Translations under genes and position numbers: made by a program
The notes under the pieces: model-generated
What the model was told of the DNA's origin: nothing
The model's database searches: none
What the model saw: the letters and a program-made list of their open reading frames with translations, nothing else
Assembly: GCF_002237365.1 (NCBI RefSeq)
Contig: NZ_NMUO01000013.1
Location: 1 to 59,102, forward strand
Source of the DNA: Zobellella denitrificans
Lineage (GTDB): Bacteria > Pseudomonadota > Gammaproteobacteria > Enterobacterales > Aeromonadaceae
Reading direction: 5' to 3'
Length of the DNA stretch: 59,102 bases
Shown: positions 48,239 through 57,029 of the stretch, in pieces
How positions within the stretch are numbered: the first letter of the stretch is position 1
Layout of the letters: every line of letters starts with the position of its first letter

Positions 48239-49818
48239 TCATGTCGGGTGCCTATGTTGGGCAGGAGCTAGAGTCAGAATTCGGACGAATACCTCCCAGC
48301 TTTTTACCCCTGGGGAATAGGCGACTATTTCAGCATCAGGTGGCTTTGGCACCAAAGGGATTACAGATTTATCTTTCCCTTCCGGAGTCGTTCGATATTT
48401 CTCCCATTGACCAAGCCTGGCTGGATGAAAACAAAATAGAAGTCGTCCCCATCCCCGATGGACTGAGCCTGGGTGCATCCCTGGTAGCGGCAGTCAATAT
48501 CAGTGGTCATCGACTCGACAAGCCGTTGCATGTGCTTTATGGAGATACCCTATTCCAACAACTACCTGTTGGTGATGACGTAGTCAGTATTTCTTTGGCA
48601 AAATACAGTTACAACTGGGCGGTATTAACTGACGACCATTGTGAGTGGCTAAAAGATCACCAACCTCAGAAAACGAGAGAGACAACAAGAATCATAGATG
48701 GCTACTTCAAGTTCAGCCAACCTAAGACAATTCTGAAATGCATTACTCAGAGTGAGTGGAACTTTATACAGGGTCTTAACCGCTATCATCAAGCTGTCGG
48801 ACTGACACCAGTATATTCTTCTGGCTGGTTGGACTTTGGCCATGTTAATACCTACTACCGTTCCAAGGCAAAATTCACTACACAACGTGCATTCAACGAG
48901 TTGGTGATCACGCCACACTGGATAGAAAAATCCAGTTCACATAACAATAAGATCTCGGCAGAAGCAGAGTGGTTCACAAAGCTGCCGGCCCCATTACGCG
49001 GCTATACTCCACAGTTTTTGGGCTGCGAGACCTCACGTGATGGCAAGATTTCTTATCGTCTTGAGTATTTGCATAATACGGCACTTAATGAGCTATTCGT
49101 CTTTTCAAGACTTCCCCTTCCAAGCTGGCAATCCATATTAAAGAATTGCATTGATTTTCTTGTTGAATGCTATAACACAAAGGCCCCGGACGAAGCCGAA
49201 AGCAACTCCCTGGATATATTGTTCGGAATAAAGACTGAACAACGAATAAAGGAATATTGCCAAAATACCGATCTGGATCCTTCAAGCTGTTGGGTATTCA
49301 ATGGCGAGCCAAGTGTGTCACTCAAGAAAATATTGCAGGACAGTCACGACAACTTGCCCGATTGCAGTCCTCATGCCTCGGTCCTGCATGGTGACTTCTG
49401 CTTCAGTAATATACTATATGATTTTCGTGCCGAGAAAATCAAAATAATAGATCCGAGAGGCATGACTCCTGAAGGAAAAAAAACTTTATATGGTGATATT
49501 CGTTATGACATAGCCAAGCTCAGTCACTCTGTGCTGGGCTTGTATGACTGGATAGTTGCGGGATATTATCAGGTTGACACCCACGAAAATAACATATTTT
49601 TATCAATTGCAGAGCCTGCCGAACACAAAGAATTACAGCAGGGATTTGTTGAAATGATTAAACATCACTTTGGGCTGGAAGCACAGCATCTCTATGCCAT
49701 GCAAATACAGTTATTTTTGTCGATGCTGCCTCTTCATGAGGATGACCCAAAACGTCAGCAGGCCTTTTTTGCCAATGCATTTAGACTTCATCAGATCATG
49801 ACGAGAGTTAAGCAATGA
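48229..49818 (+). CDS. nucleotidyltransferase-like / APH-type kinase fusion
   Basis: 529 aa from ATG 48229. Residues about 1-240 resemble a sugar-phosphate nucleotidyltransferase: LPLGNRRLFQHQ, LHVLYGDTLF (Asp about 106), DFGHVNTYYRSK. But the usual Gly-rich GxGTR loop is altered and the conserved PK lysine is replaced (IPPSFLPLG), so catalysis is doubtful. Residues about 250-529 are an aminoglycoside/choline-kinase-like fold: YRLEYLHNTALNELF, the catalytic loop VLHGDFCFSNILYD (near 387) and the metal Asp in IKIIDPRGM (near 408). The kinase half looks active. It resembles a LicC-LicA-type pairing in one chain, but the substrate is unknown. Overlaps both neighbours. Confidence 0.75.
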   Translation: MFLIMSGAYVGQELESEFGRIPPSFLPLGNRRLFQHQVALAPKGLQIYLSLPESFDISPIDQAWLDENKIEVVPIPDGLSLGASLVAAVNISGHRLDKPLHVLYGDTLFQQLPVGDDVVSISLAKYSYNWAVLTDDHCEWLKDHQPQKTRETTRIIDGYFKFSQPKTILKCITQSEWNFIQGLNRYHQAVGLTPVYSSGWLDFGHVNTYYRSKAKFTTQRAFNELVITPHWIEKSSSHNNKISAEAEWFTKLPAPLRGYTPQFLGCETSRDGKISYRLEYLHNTALNELFVFSRLPLPSWQSILKNCIDFLVECYNTKAPDEAESNSLDILFGIKTEQRIKEYCQNTDLDPSSCWVFNGEPSVSLKKILQDSHDNLPDCSPHASVLHGDFCFSNILYDFRAEKIKIIDPRGMTPEGKKTLYGDIRYDIAKLSHSVLGLYDWIVAGYYQVDTHENNIFLSIAEPAEHKELQQGFVEMIKHHFGLEAQHLYAMQIQLFLSMLPLHEDDPKRQQAFFANAFRLHQIMTRVKQ

Positions 49819-50549
49819 TAGTGATACCGATGGCGGGTATGAGTTCACGTTTTTTTAAAGCCGGCTATGCAAAGCCCAAGTATATGCTTGAGGCTCATGG
49901 AAAGACGTTGTTCGACCACTCAGTGAGCAGTTTTGATTCATACTTTTTGAGCACACCATTTCTTTTTATTGTCAGAGACGCTTTCAATACTGCGGACTTT
50001 GTTGCGCAGTCTGCAAAAAGACTGGGGATTAAAGAATTCCATATCATTGTTCTGGAGCAGGAAACACGCGGTCAGGCTGAAACCGTTTCGCTAGGACTGG
50101 CCGGATTATCAGACCAAGGCATTGATTACAATGATGAAATCACCATTTTCAATATAGACACCTTCAGACCAAACTTCGTTTTCCCGGAGGTGGCAAGTTC
50201 AGGTTGTGGATATCTGGAAGTCTTTGAAGGAAGCGGTGACAACTGGTCATTTGCCAAGCCCAGGCATCCTGACAGCACCGAAGTGATTCAGACTGCTGAA
50301 AAAAAACCAATATCCAACTTATGTAGCACTGGATTATATCACTTTTCTAAAAAAAATCATTTTTTAAATGCGTACTTTGACTATTTATCAAAACCCAAGA
50401 CAGAATGGGAAAAGGGGGAACTCTATATTGCTCCGCTATACAACCATCTGATTGAGAAAGGATTGACGGTTCACTATCACCTTATTGATCGTGATGATGT
50501 TATTTTTTGTGGCATTCCGAGTGAGTATCATGAGTTTCTACAAGCCTGA
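49815..50549 (+). CDS. sugar/small-molecule nucleotidyltransferase
   Basis: 244 aa from ATG 49815, overlapping the previous stop (ATGA). Complete NTP-transferase signature IPMAGMSSRFFKAGYAKPKY with Arg12 and Lys22, ML...GKTLFDHSV, and a metal-site Asp in FNIDTFRP. Similar short nucleotidyltransferases occur in Campylobacter and Vibrio capsule loci. Because its partner's NTase domain is degenerate, this is the likely active cytidylyl- or uridylyltransferase of the cassette. Confidence 0.82.
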   Translation: MIVIPMAGMSSRFFKAGYAKPKYMLEAHGKTLFDHSVSSFDSYFLSTPFLFIVRDAFNTADFVAQSAKRLGIKEFHIIVLEQETRGQAETVSLGLAGLSDQGIDYNDEITIFNIDTFRPNFVFPEVASSGCGYLEVFEGSGDNWSFAKPRHPDSTEVIQTAEKKPISNLCSTGLYHFSKKNHFLNAYFDYLSKPKTEWEKGELYIAPLYNHLIEKGLTVHYHLIDRDDVIFCGIPSEYHEFLQA

Positions 50550-51477
50550 AAACGATATCAAAATTGATGACAAAGACATTACCTTTGTATTGCAAGGACC
50601 CGTATCTTCTAGTAAAAGCCGTGCACAGATTGAAGGTGTAACAGAACAAAATGTTGCATCAATCAGAGAGCTATTCCCCAGTTCCACCATCATACTGTCA
50701 ACCTGGAAAGGTCAGGATGTTGCCAACCTGGGTGTAGATAAAGTGTTACTACTTGATGATCCAGGACAAAATAGTGTTTTCAATGATAATGAAGAGATAA
50801 AACTGAACAACAACAGGCAGCTCCATAGCGCCCATCAGGGCCTCATGGCTGTAAAAACTCGATACGCAGCCAAAGTAAGAACCGACAACATTATTAAAGG
50901 CCGAGGTTTTGTTGATCTATTTGAACGATTTGCCTCTGCTCCAAGAGTACCAGCCATTTCCTACTTGAAGAATCGCGTTGTCACAAGCAGCACATTTTTT
51001 ATTTCATCTCACATCGGCCAGCCAGTTCACTTCCACAAGAGTGATTTATTTGACTTTGGGGAAACACAGGACTTGCTTAAAATATGGCATGACCTTCCTG
51101 TTCCAGCGCTTCACTTCAGTAAGCGTTCTGGATACAAGTCTCGCTATCCAGCAACAGAGCAGTTTTTGTGCCTTCACTGGTTGTCCAGACTGATGAACAA
51201 AAAGCTGTTTATTAACACTAAAGCTGGAGATGATGCAGGTCTGGGGCCTGATTTTTGGAGAACATTTATCGCCCATAACCTTATAGTTTGCGAACCAGCC
51301 AAGATGGGGCTTGATGTCACTGAAAGATTTTATCAGCGCGGAAACATTGCACTTGAGTATGACTTGGATGATTGGAAATACATGGCAGGCTTGTCGGGAA
51401 AGCCGGTCGACAAAAAACGCCTAAAAAGATCATTAAAAAACCTTGAAGGACGACTACTTAGAAGAATTTTTAAATAA
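50530..51477 (+). CDS. wavE: WavE-family LPS synthesis transferase
   Basis: 315 aa from ATG 50530 (MSFYKPENDIKIDD); a GTG three codons earlier is an alternative. It has WavE-family features: the opening ITFVLQGPVSS, the segment HQGLMAVKTRYAAKVRTDNI with the RTD motif, and HFHKSDLFDFG and PATEQFLCLHWL later on. WavE was named in the Vibrio cholerae LPS core cluster; its chemistry is not firmly known but it is taken as a transferase. Overlaps the NTase by 20 bp and closes the AT-rich cassette; 152 bp of AT-rich DNA without a visible gene follow. Confidence 0.82.
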   Translation: MSFYKPENDIKIDDKDITFVLQGPVSSSKSRAQIEGVTEQNVASIRELFPSSTIILSTWKGQDVANLGVDKVLLLDDPGQNSVFNDNEEIKLNNNRQLHSAHQGLMAVKTRYAAKVRTDNIIKGRGFVDLFERFASAPRVPAISYLKNRVVTSSTFFISSHIGQPVHFHKSDLFDFGETQDLLKIWHDLPVPALHFSKRSGYKSRYPATEQFLCLHWLSRLMNKKLFINTKAGDDAGLGPDFWRTFIAHNLIVCEPAKMGLDVTERFYQRGNIALEYDLDDWKYMAGLSGKPVDKKRLKRSLKNLEGRLLRRIFK

Positions 51478-51629
51478 TCACCACCTACCATTTTTTGCAT
51501 TAAAGAGTGTTAATAAATGATGATTGAAAAAGATGACACATCAGACATCCACTTTCTATGGTAGCTATATCAGGTTCATCTATTTATAATCATGCAACAT
51601 AACATGGCTTTACAGACGAATATATCCGG

Positions 51630-52685
51630 ATGAAAACTCTAGTCATAGGCCCCTCCTGGGTGGGTGACATGGTGATGTCCCAGAGCCTCTATATCACCCT
51701 GAAGCGCTTGCACCCCGGTGCCGAGCTGCATGTGATGGCGCCGGCCTGGTGCTGCGCCCTGCTGGAGCGGATGCCCGAGGTGGACAGGGCCATCGTTATG
51801 CCACTGGGCCACGGGGACTTCAAGCTGGCCGAACGCTTCCGCCTGGGCCGGCAACTGGCCGCCGAGGGCTATGACTGGGCCATTGTCCAGCCCAACTCCC
51901 TCAAATCTGCGCTGATCCCGCTGTTTGCCGGCATCAAAAAACGCACTGGCTGGAAGGGCGAGTCCCGCTATGGCCTGCTGAATGATCTGCGCCGCAACAA
52001 GACCGATTTCCCACTGATGGTGGAACGCTACGTCTCACTGGCCTACCCCAGGGAGCAGATGAAGGATAACCACTGTCTCCCGGAACTGCCCTGGCCCACA
52101 CTGCGGGTCGATCCGCAGAACCAGCGGCAGGCCCTGAGCGAGCTGGGACTGACCACAGACAGATCCATTCTGAGCCTATGCCCGGGCGCCGAGTTCGGGC
52201 CGGCCAAACGCTGGCCGGAGCAGTACTACGCCGAGGTCGCCCGGCACCAGATCGAGCAGGGCCGACAAGTATGGATCTTTGGCTCGGCCAAGGATATCCC
52301 GGTGGCGGAGGCCATCAAACACCACTTGCCGCAGCGGCTGCAGGAGCATTGTCATATTCTGGCGGGCAGAACCTCGCTGCACCAGGCCATCGACCTGATG
52401 GCGCTCAGTTCCGCCGTGGTGTCCAACGACTCGGGGCTGATGCATATCGCCGCCGCCCTGCAACGCCCCCTGGTCGGCATCTACGGCTCCACTTCCCCCC
52501 GGTACACCCCGCCACTGGCCGAGCGGGTCGCCGTGGTTCATACGGATATCGAATGCCGCCCCTGCTTCAAGCGGGAGTGCCCCTTGGGTCACCTCAAGTG
52601 CCTGAAGGAACTGCCAGCCAAGCGAGTGATCACCGCACTCGAGAAGTTGCTCGGCCACGAGCTTATCTCCACATCTGCCCGGTAA
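51630..52685 (+). CDS. waaF: ADP-heptose:LPS heptosyltransferase II
   Basis: 351 aa GT9 enzyme adding the second heptose of the inner core. N-terminal MKTLVIGPSWVGDMVMSQSL, the acceptor/donor motifs LCPGAEFGPAKRWP and VSNDSGLMHIAAALQRPLVG, and the Cys-rich CRPCFKRECPLGHLKC end are characteristic of WaaF. The DNA returns to high GC at about its start, so it is part of the backbone. waaA follows after 4 bp. Confidence 0.95.
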   Translation: MKTLVIGPSWVGDMVMSQSLYITLKRLHPGAELHVMAPAWCCALLERMPEVDRAIVMPLGHGDFKLAERFRLGRQLAAEGYDWAIVQPNSLKSALIPLFAGIKKRTGWKGESRYGLLNDLRRNKTDFPLMVERYVSLAYPREQMKDNHCLPELPWPTLRVDPQNQRQALSELGLTTDRSILSLCPGAEFGPAKRWPEQYYAEVARHQIEQGRQVWIFGSAKDIPVAEAIKHHLPQRLQEHCHILAGRTSLHQAIDLMALSSAVVSNDSGLMHIAAALQRPLVGIYGSTSPRYTPPLAERVAVVHTDIECRPCFKRECPLGHLKCLKELPAKRVITALEKLLGHELISTSAR

Positions 52686-52689
52686 GCCC

Positions 52690-53952
52690 ATGCCCTATCG
52701 CCACGTATACAACCTGCTTATCCATCTGTTCAGCCCCGTCCTGCTGGCCATGCTCTACTGGCCCAAACGGGGCAAACCGGGATTCGGCCGGCGCTGGCCG
52801 GAGCATCTGGGCTGGGTCAGGCCAACATCGACAGCAAGACCGCTCTGGCTGCATGCGGTGAGCGTAGGCGAGGTGGTGGCCGCGACTCCCCTGATCAAGG
52901 CGCTGAAGGCCGCCCATCCAGAGATTCCTATAGTGGTGACCACCACCACCCGAACCGGAGCGGATCAGGTGGCCAGGCTGGGAGAACTGGTGGAGCACCG
53001 CTATGCGCCGCTGGATTTCCCCTGGGCGGTGGCAGGCTTTATGCGCCGCATCCGGCCGCGGGCCCTGCTGATCATGGAAACCGAACTCTGGCCCAACCTG
53101 CTGCACGCCTGCGGCCAGCGCCGGTTGCCGGTGCTGGTGCTTAACGCCCGGCTGTCGGCCCGTTCCGCCGACAGATACCGGCGTTTTCACGGTATATTCC
53201 GGCTATTGTCCGCCAATATCACTCACATCGCCTGCCAGCACCGGGACGATGCCGAGCGCTTCGCCGGGCTGGGTGTGCCCCGCTATCGGCTCAGCATCAC
53301 CGGCTCGATGAAATTCGATATCGAGTACGGCGAGGGTATCCTCGAGCAGGGTCGGCAACTGCGCGAGCAGCTGGGAACTGCACGCCCGGTCTGGATCGCC
53401 GCCTCCACCCATGAAGGCGAAGACGAACAGCTCCTCGCCGCCCATCGCCAGTTGCTGCAACGGCACCCTGACGCCCTGCTGATACTGGTGCCACGCCATC
53501 CCCAGCGTTTCGACCAGGTGGCGGAGCTGGTTGCGCAGCAGGGTTTCATACTCTGTCGCCGCACCGAGGGCAATCCCGGCCCGCAGACCCAGGTCTATCT
53601 GGGTGATACCATGGGCGAACTGCCCGTCATGCTGGCGGCGGCGGACATCGCCTTTGTCGGCGGCAGTCTGATCGAGCGGGGCGGCCACAACCTGCTGGAG
53701 CCCGCCGCCCTGGGCAAGCCGGTGCTGACCGGTCCTTACACCTTCAATTTCAGTGACATTTATTTACGCCTGAAGAATAATGATGCCATTATCGCTGTAC
53801 ACGACAGCCATACGCTAAGCACCAGTCTCAATAACCTTTTGCAAGATGAAACATACCGCCTTAGGATTGGACAGAATGCCAAGAAATTCGTGTATAACAA
53901 TAAAGGAGCCATCAAGAAGACTCTAGAGCAAACCCTTCCTTTTATTCACTAA
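52690..53952 (+). CDS. waaA: 3-deoxy-D-manno-octulosonic acid transferase
   Basis: 420 aa. Transfers Kdo from CMP-Kdo to lipid A at the inner membrane. An N-terminal anchor (YNLLIHLFSPVLLAMLYW) is followed by the GT-B domains: WLHAVSVGEVVAATPLIKAL with the catalytic Glu, LIMETELWPNLLHAC, ASTHEGEDEQLL, FVGGSLIERGGHNLLEPAAL. From about 53745 the coding sequence turns AT-rich (from YTFNFSDIYLRLKNNDAIIA on), unlike the rest of the gene, as if the 3' end came with the neighbouring acyltransferase segment. Confidence 0.95.
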   Translation: MPYRHVYNLLIHLFSPVLLAMLYWPKRGKPGFGRRWPEHLGWVRPTSTARPLWLHAVSVGEVVAATPLIKALKAAHPEIPIVVTTTTRTGADQVARLGELVEHRYAPLDFPWAVAGFMRRIRPRALLIMETELWPNLLHACGQRRLPVLVLNARLSARSADRYRRFHGIFRLLSANITHIACQHRDDAERFAGLGVPRYRLSITGSMKFDIEYGEGILEQGRQLREQLGTARPVWIAASTHEGEDEQLLAAHRQLLQRHPDALLILVPRHPQRFDQVAELVAQQGFILCRRTEGNPGPQTQVYLGDTMGELPVMLAAADIAFVGGSLIERGGHNLLEPAALGKPVLTGPYTFNFSDIYLRLKNNDAIIAVHDSHTLSTSLNNLLQDETYRLRIGQNAKKFVYNNKGAIKKTLEQTLPFIH

Positions 53953-54106
53953 CCCGCTGGCAGTTTGTCTTCCTCAGAATCGCGTTGAAAAACACCAATA
54001 CTTTGATGAAAAAAAACAGCAACTCCACATAGTAGATAATACAAGATAGCACGAAAATATCGCTGAACAAGCACGCTGCCCCAGGGATAATTTAGTGGCG
54101 TTTCCA

Positions 54107-54127
54107 AGGAGGGGAACACCCCCTCCT
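54107..54127 (-). terminator. hairpin terminator of the acyltransferase gene
   Basis: AGGAGGGG AACA CCCCCTCCT forms an 8-9 bp stem 9 bp after the acyltransferase stop (minus strand). No long T-run follows, so efficiency is uncertain. It also faces the end of waaA. The other 150 bp between the two genes (53953-54106) are AT-rich without a recognisable feature. Confidence 0.6.
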
Positions 54128-54135
54128 GCTGTTAG

Positions 54136-56166
54136 TTATTTCAGAAAGATAGCGCGCAACTTCTGATAAGCCTCACTTTCCTCATACAAATCAAACAGCA
54201 TCTCACTGCCTTTTGCATTTAGATGATCGTTATCTAGGTACAGTGGCACGCCATTCAGCTCACTAAAACAAACATCTCCCTGACAGATAAATTTGTTGAG
54301 TCGGATGACTATCAACTCTGGATACTTCTTCTCCATCTCGGATATAACTGCATTAGCGTAATGCTGTCGCTTATCTACGGAGGCCTTATCTATATCGCAA
54401 GACTCTTCACTCAGCCAGCTATATCTTGCTTTCCTTACCAAACAGTTACTGGGTAGAAATGGATAGGCAGGCGCTTGCTCAAACAGCACAGGGCGCTTAC
54501 TATAGGCAATCAATTGTTCAATTGTTGCATCCATGCCTGCACGAAAAGCCCTGCGACTATTTTCCAATGACTCTGAATAATCACTACTATCACCAAGAAA
54601 AACTCGACTACCTTTCTCTCCTTCCGAACGAGTGGTTTCCGTATACATGGCCCAGCGCCCAGCAAGGAACACTATAGACGTTTCCGACTTCTTTATTACC
54701 TCAAGCAGCCGATTATTTTTGTCGGTGCATTCTATCTCTGGCCGACCATTTTTAATCAAGTCAACACCGATGAATGGTGGACAACCACCGGCGCCACCAT
54801 AGAGACTGTAAAATCCGTTCTTTTTTCCCATCACTTCAATAAAAGGACGAAAATGCCCTGCATGAGAATCCCCCCATAGAAATACCAAAGGCGCATCAGG
54901 CAACAAATGCTCATCACCAATAGGGATAAGCTCGAATGGCAGATAGCGGCTATCTGCGGCAACATTTTTTACCACACCATCAAAGCTGGAAACGGAGAGT
55001 TTATAGAGAAGACGCGCTTGCTCCGGCATTCTGTCTTCATAGCCACTGTGTCGTTTGATATCTTTTGCAATCATCACCAATAAGAAAATTGGTAAAATAA
55101 AATAGCCGACAAATACCCACCTTTTACGGACATTAAGATACCTGAGTGGCTTCTCAAAGTATTTCCAGGAAAGAAAGGAAAATAGAAACGTCAGAGCCGC
55201 ACAGGCAGCATATCCCTGAGCACCGATAGCATTAAAGTAATAGCGATAAAGAACCAGCACAGGCCAATGCCACAAATACAGGGAAAAGGACAGCCTGCCA
55301 ATAAACGCCAACCCTCGACTGCTCAGCAAACGATAGAGTACGCCTTTTCTCAACTCGCCACTCAGAATAACCATTGCAGTGGCAATAGATACCAAGGCAG
55401 CGTTTAAACCAGGAAATACAGACTCTTCATTCAGCGAAAAAAAGAGAGTGAATAGAATGACGCCACCAATCAATCCAGACAGAGCCAGCGTTGATTCACG
55501 AGCAAATAGCGCATCTTTTCTGCCATGAACGAGCATGCTCAACAAGGCACCCGTCAGCAATTCACAGCCTCGATACTGGATCAGGTAATAAGCGGACGCT
55601 TCTGCTCCTCGGGCTGCATACTCAGACACGCCAACAAGAACCAACAAAGACAGAATAAAAAACAAGTTTCTGTCTCTGGCAGGCAAGTACTTCACCGACA
55701 AAAAAAGCAGTAATGGCCAGACAAAATAAAACTGCTCTTCGACAGAAAGTGACCACATGTGCAACAAGGGCATAGTGTCAGCAGCTGGCGCAAAATAGCC
55801 TGAGTTTTTCTCGAAATAAATATTGGCAATAAATACACTGGCATAGCGTAGACTGTCGGCCAACCGCACCAAATCGTCAGGAGTAAGCATAAACCAGGCA
55901 GCTGCAAGCGTACTCACCGAAACAAGATAAAACAAAGGCAGTATTCTTTTTATTCTCTTTATGTAAAAGCACAAAAAAGAGAATTTACCTCCCTGCATTT
56001 CGGCATAGATAATGCGGGTGATGATATAACCAGAAATAACAAAAAAGACATCAACCCCGATGAAACCACCGGGCAACCATTGACTATTGAAGTGAAATGC
56101 AATCACCGTCAAAACGGCAATTGCTCTTAACCCATCTATATCTGGTCTGTACGTCGTAAACGCCAC
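54136..56166 (-). CDS. AT3 acyltransferase with C-terminal SGNH domain (OafA/YrhL type)
   Basis: About 676 aa from GTG 56166 (VAFTTYRPDIDGLRAIAVLT), chosen because GGGAA precedes it; GTG 56178 adds four residues. Ten or so membrane helices of the acyltransferase-3 family (YRPDIDGLRAIAVL, FIGVDVFFVISGYIITRIIY, LSVEEQFYFVWPLLLF) are followed by a periplasmic SGNH hydrolase-like domain with the Ser in VFLWGDSHAGHFRP and the Asp-His pair in LDNDHLNAKGSEML. Such proteins O-acetylate LPS O-antigen or core sugars in the periplasm. AT-rich and inverted relative to waaA, it is a separate transferred unit. Confidence 0.9.
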   Translation of the reverse strand: MAFTTYRPDIDGLRAIAVLTVIAFHFNSQWLPGGFIGVDVFFVISGYIITRIIYAEMQGGKFSFLCFYIKRIKRILPLFYLVSVSTLAAAWFMLTPDDLVRLADSLRYASVFIANIYFEKNSGYFAPAADTMPLLHMWSLSVEEQFYFVWPLLLFLSVKYLPARDRNLFFILSLLVLVGVSEYAARGAEASAYYLIQYRGCELLTGALLSMLVHGRKDALFARESTLALSGLIGGVILFTLFFSLNEESVFPGLNAALVSIATAMVILSGELRKGVLYRLLSSRGLAFIGRLSFSLYLWHWPVLVLYRYYFNAIGAQGYAACAALTFLFSFLSWKYFEKPLRYLNVRKRWVFVGYFILPIFLLVMIAKDIKRHSGYEDRMPEQARLLYKLSVSSFDGVVKNVAADSRYLPFELIPIGDEHLLPDAPLVFLWGDSHAGHFRPFIEVMGKKNGFYSLYGGAGGCPPFIGVDLIKNGRPEIECTDKNNRLLEVIKKSETSIVFLAGRWAMYTETTRSEGEKGSRVFLGDSSDYSESLENSRRAFRAGMDATIEQLIAYSKRPVLFEQAPAYPFLPSNCLVRKARYSWLSEESCDIDKASVDKRQHYANAVISEMEKKYPELIVIRLNKFICQGDVCFSELNGVPLYLDNDHLNAKGSEMLFDLYEESEAYQKLRAIFLK

Positions 56167-56237
56167 TTTGTTTCCCACGAAAAAACTGAGCCATGCATAT
56201 GGCTCAGCAAGTTACACATTTATTGTTGTTCTGATAA

Positions 56238-56945
56238 TCAACTGGCCCTGTAACCGCTCAGCAGCGCCTGCCAGTCCTGTTCACTCCAGTGAAACCCGGG
56301 GTGCAGGCCCTGCTCCTTGCGAAAGGAGCGCAACAGCCGCTCCATGTTCTCCCGGGACCAGCTGCCGGGCTGGCGGAAGTGGCATTTGTCGAAGTCGATC
56401 AGCCAGCTCTTGCCGCTGTCGTCCAGCAGCACGTTATGGCTGTTGAGATCCGCATGGTAGAGGCCGGCGTCGTGGAACTGGCGGATGGTCCTGCCGATGC
56501 CCTGCCATTCCTGCTTGTTCAAGGCCTGTTCCTTGAGGATAGCCACCAGATCGCGGGCGTTGTTGATGCGGGTCAGGATGATGTCGGCCCGGTATACCAG
56601 GTTGGAGCGCACCATGCGGGCGGCGCAGGGCCGGGGCACCGGCAGGCCGCGACGGTGCAGCTTGGCCAGCACGGTGAATTCCGCCATGGCCCGGCTCTTG
56701 GACTCGGCCACGTGCAGGAAGGTATCCTCCATCACCCGGCCTATCATGCCGCCCCGGTAGTAGTGGCGCAGCACCTTGTGACCCACCTCGTCCTCCACGA
56801 ACCAGGTGGTGTTGCGCCCCACCGACTTGCCGCGGATGGCGTTTTGCTCGCGCCAGTAGTCGATTTCGAAATAATCCCGCTTGAATGCGCCGAAGCATTC
56901 GGGATCGTACCAGATAATTTCAGAACCGTGCTCTATCCGTTCCAT
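56238..56945 (-). CDS. kdkA: 3-deoxy-D-manno-octulosonic acid kinase
   Basis: 235 aa from ATG 56945, preceded by AGGGGGTGG; a GTG two codons earlier has no spacing for that site. Phosphorylates the Kdo residue of the inner core, as in Haemophilus and Vibrio, where a single Kdo carries a phosphate. Kinase motifs: VLRHYYRGGMIG, the catalytic loop YHADLNSHNVLLDD and the metal Asp in LIDFDKCHF. The presence of kdkA implies a single phosphorylated Kdo in this LPS. Divergent from the GT9 gene across 84 bp. Confidence 0.93.
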   Translation of the reverse strand: MERIEHGSEIIWYDPECFGAFKRDYFEIDYWREQNAIRGKSVGRNTTWFVEDEVGHKVLRHYYRGGMIGRVMEDTFLHVAESKSRAMAEFTVLAKLHRRGLPVPRPCAARMVRSNLVYRADIILTRINNARDLVAILKEQALNKQEWQGIGRTIRQFHDAGLYHADLNSHNVLLDDSGKSWLIDFDKCHFRQPGSWSRENMERLLRSFRKEQGLHPGFHWSEQDWQALLSGYRAS

Positions 56946-57029
56946 TTCCACCCCCTGACGAAAACACGGATTTTACATGGCCGGAAAGGCTTTGCATAAT
57001 GCCGGACTCGGATTCAGGAGAGTTCACCC

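Noticed and set aside
46261-56230. Mobile element carrying the AT-rich LPS genes
   Set aside because: No transposase, integrase, tRNA attachment site or terminal repeats seen at either insert; homologous exchange explains it better.
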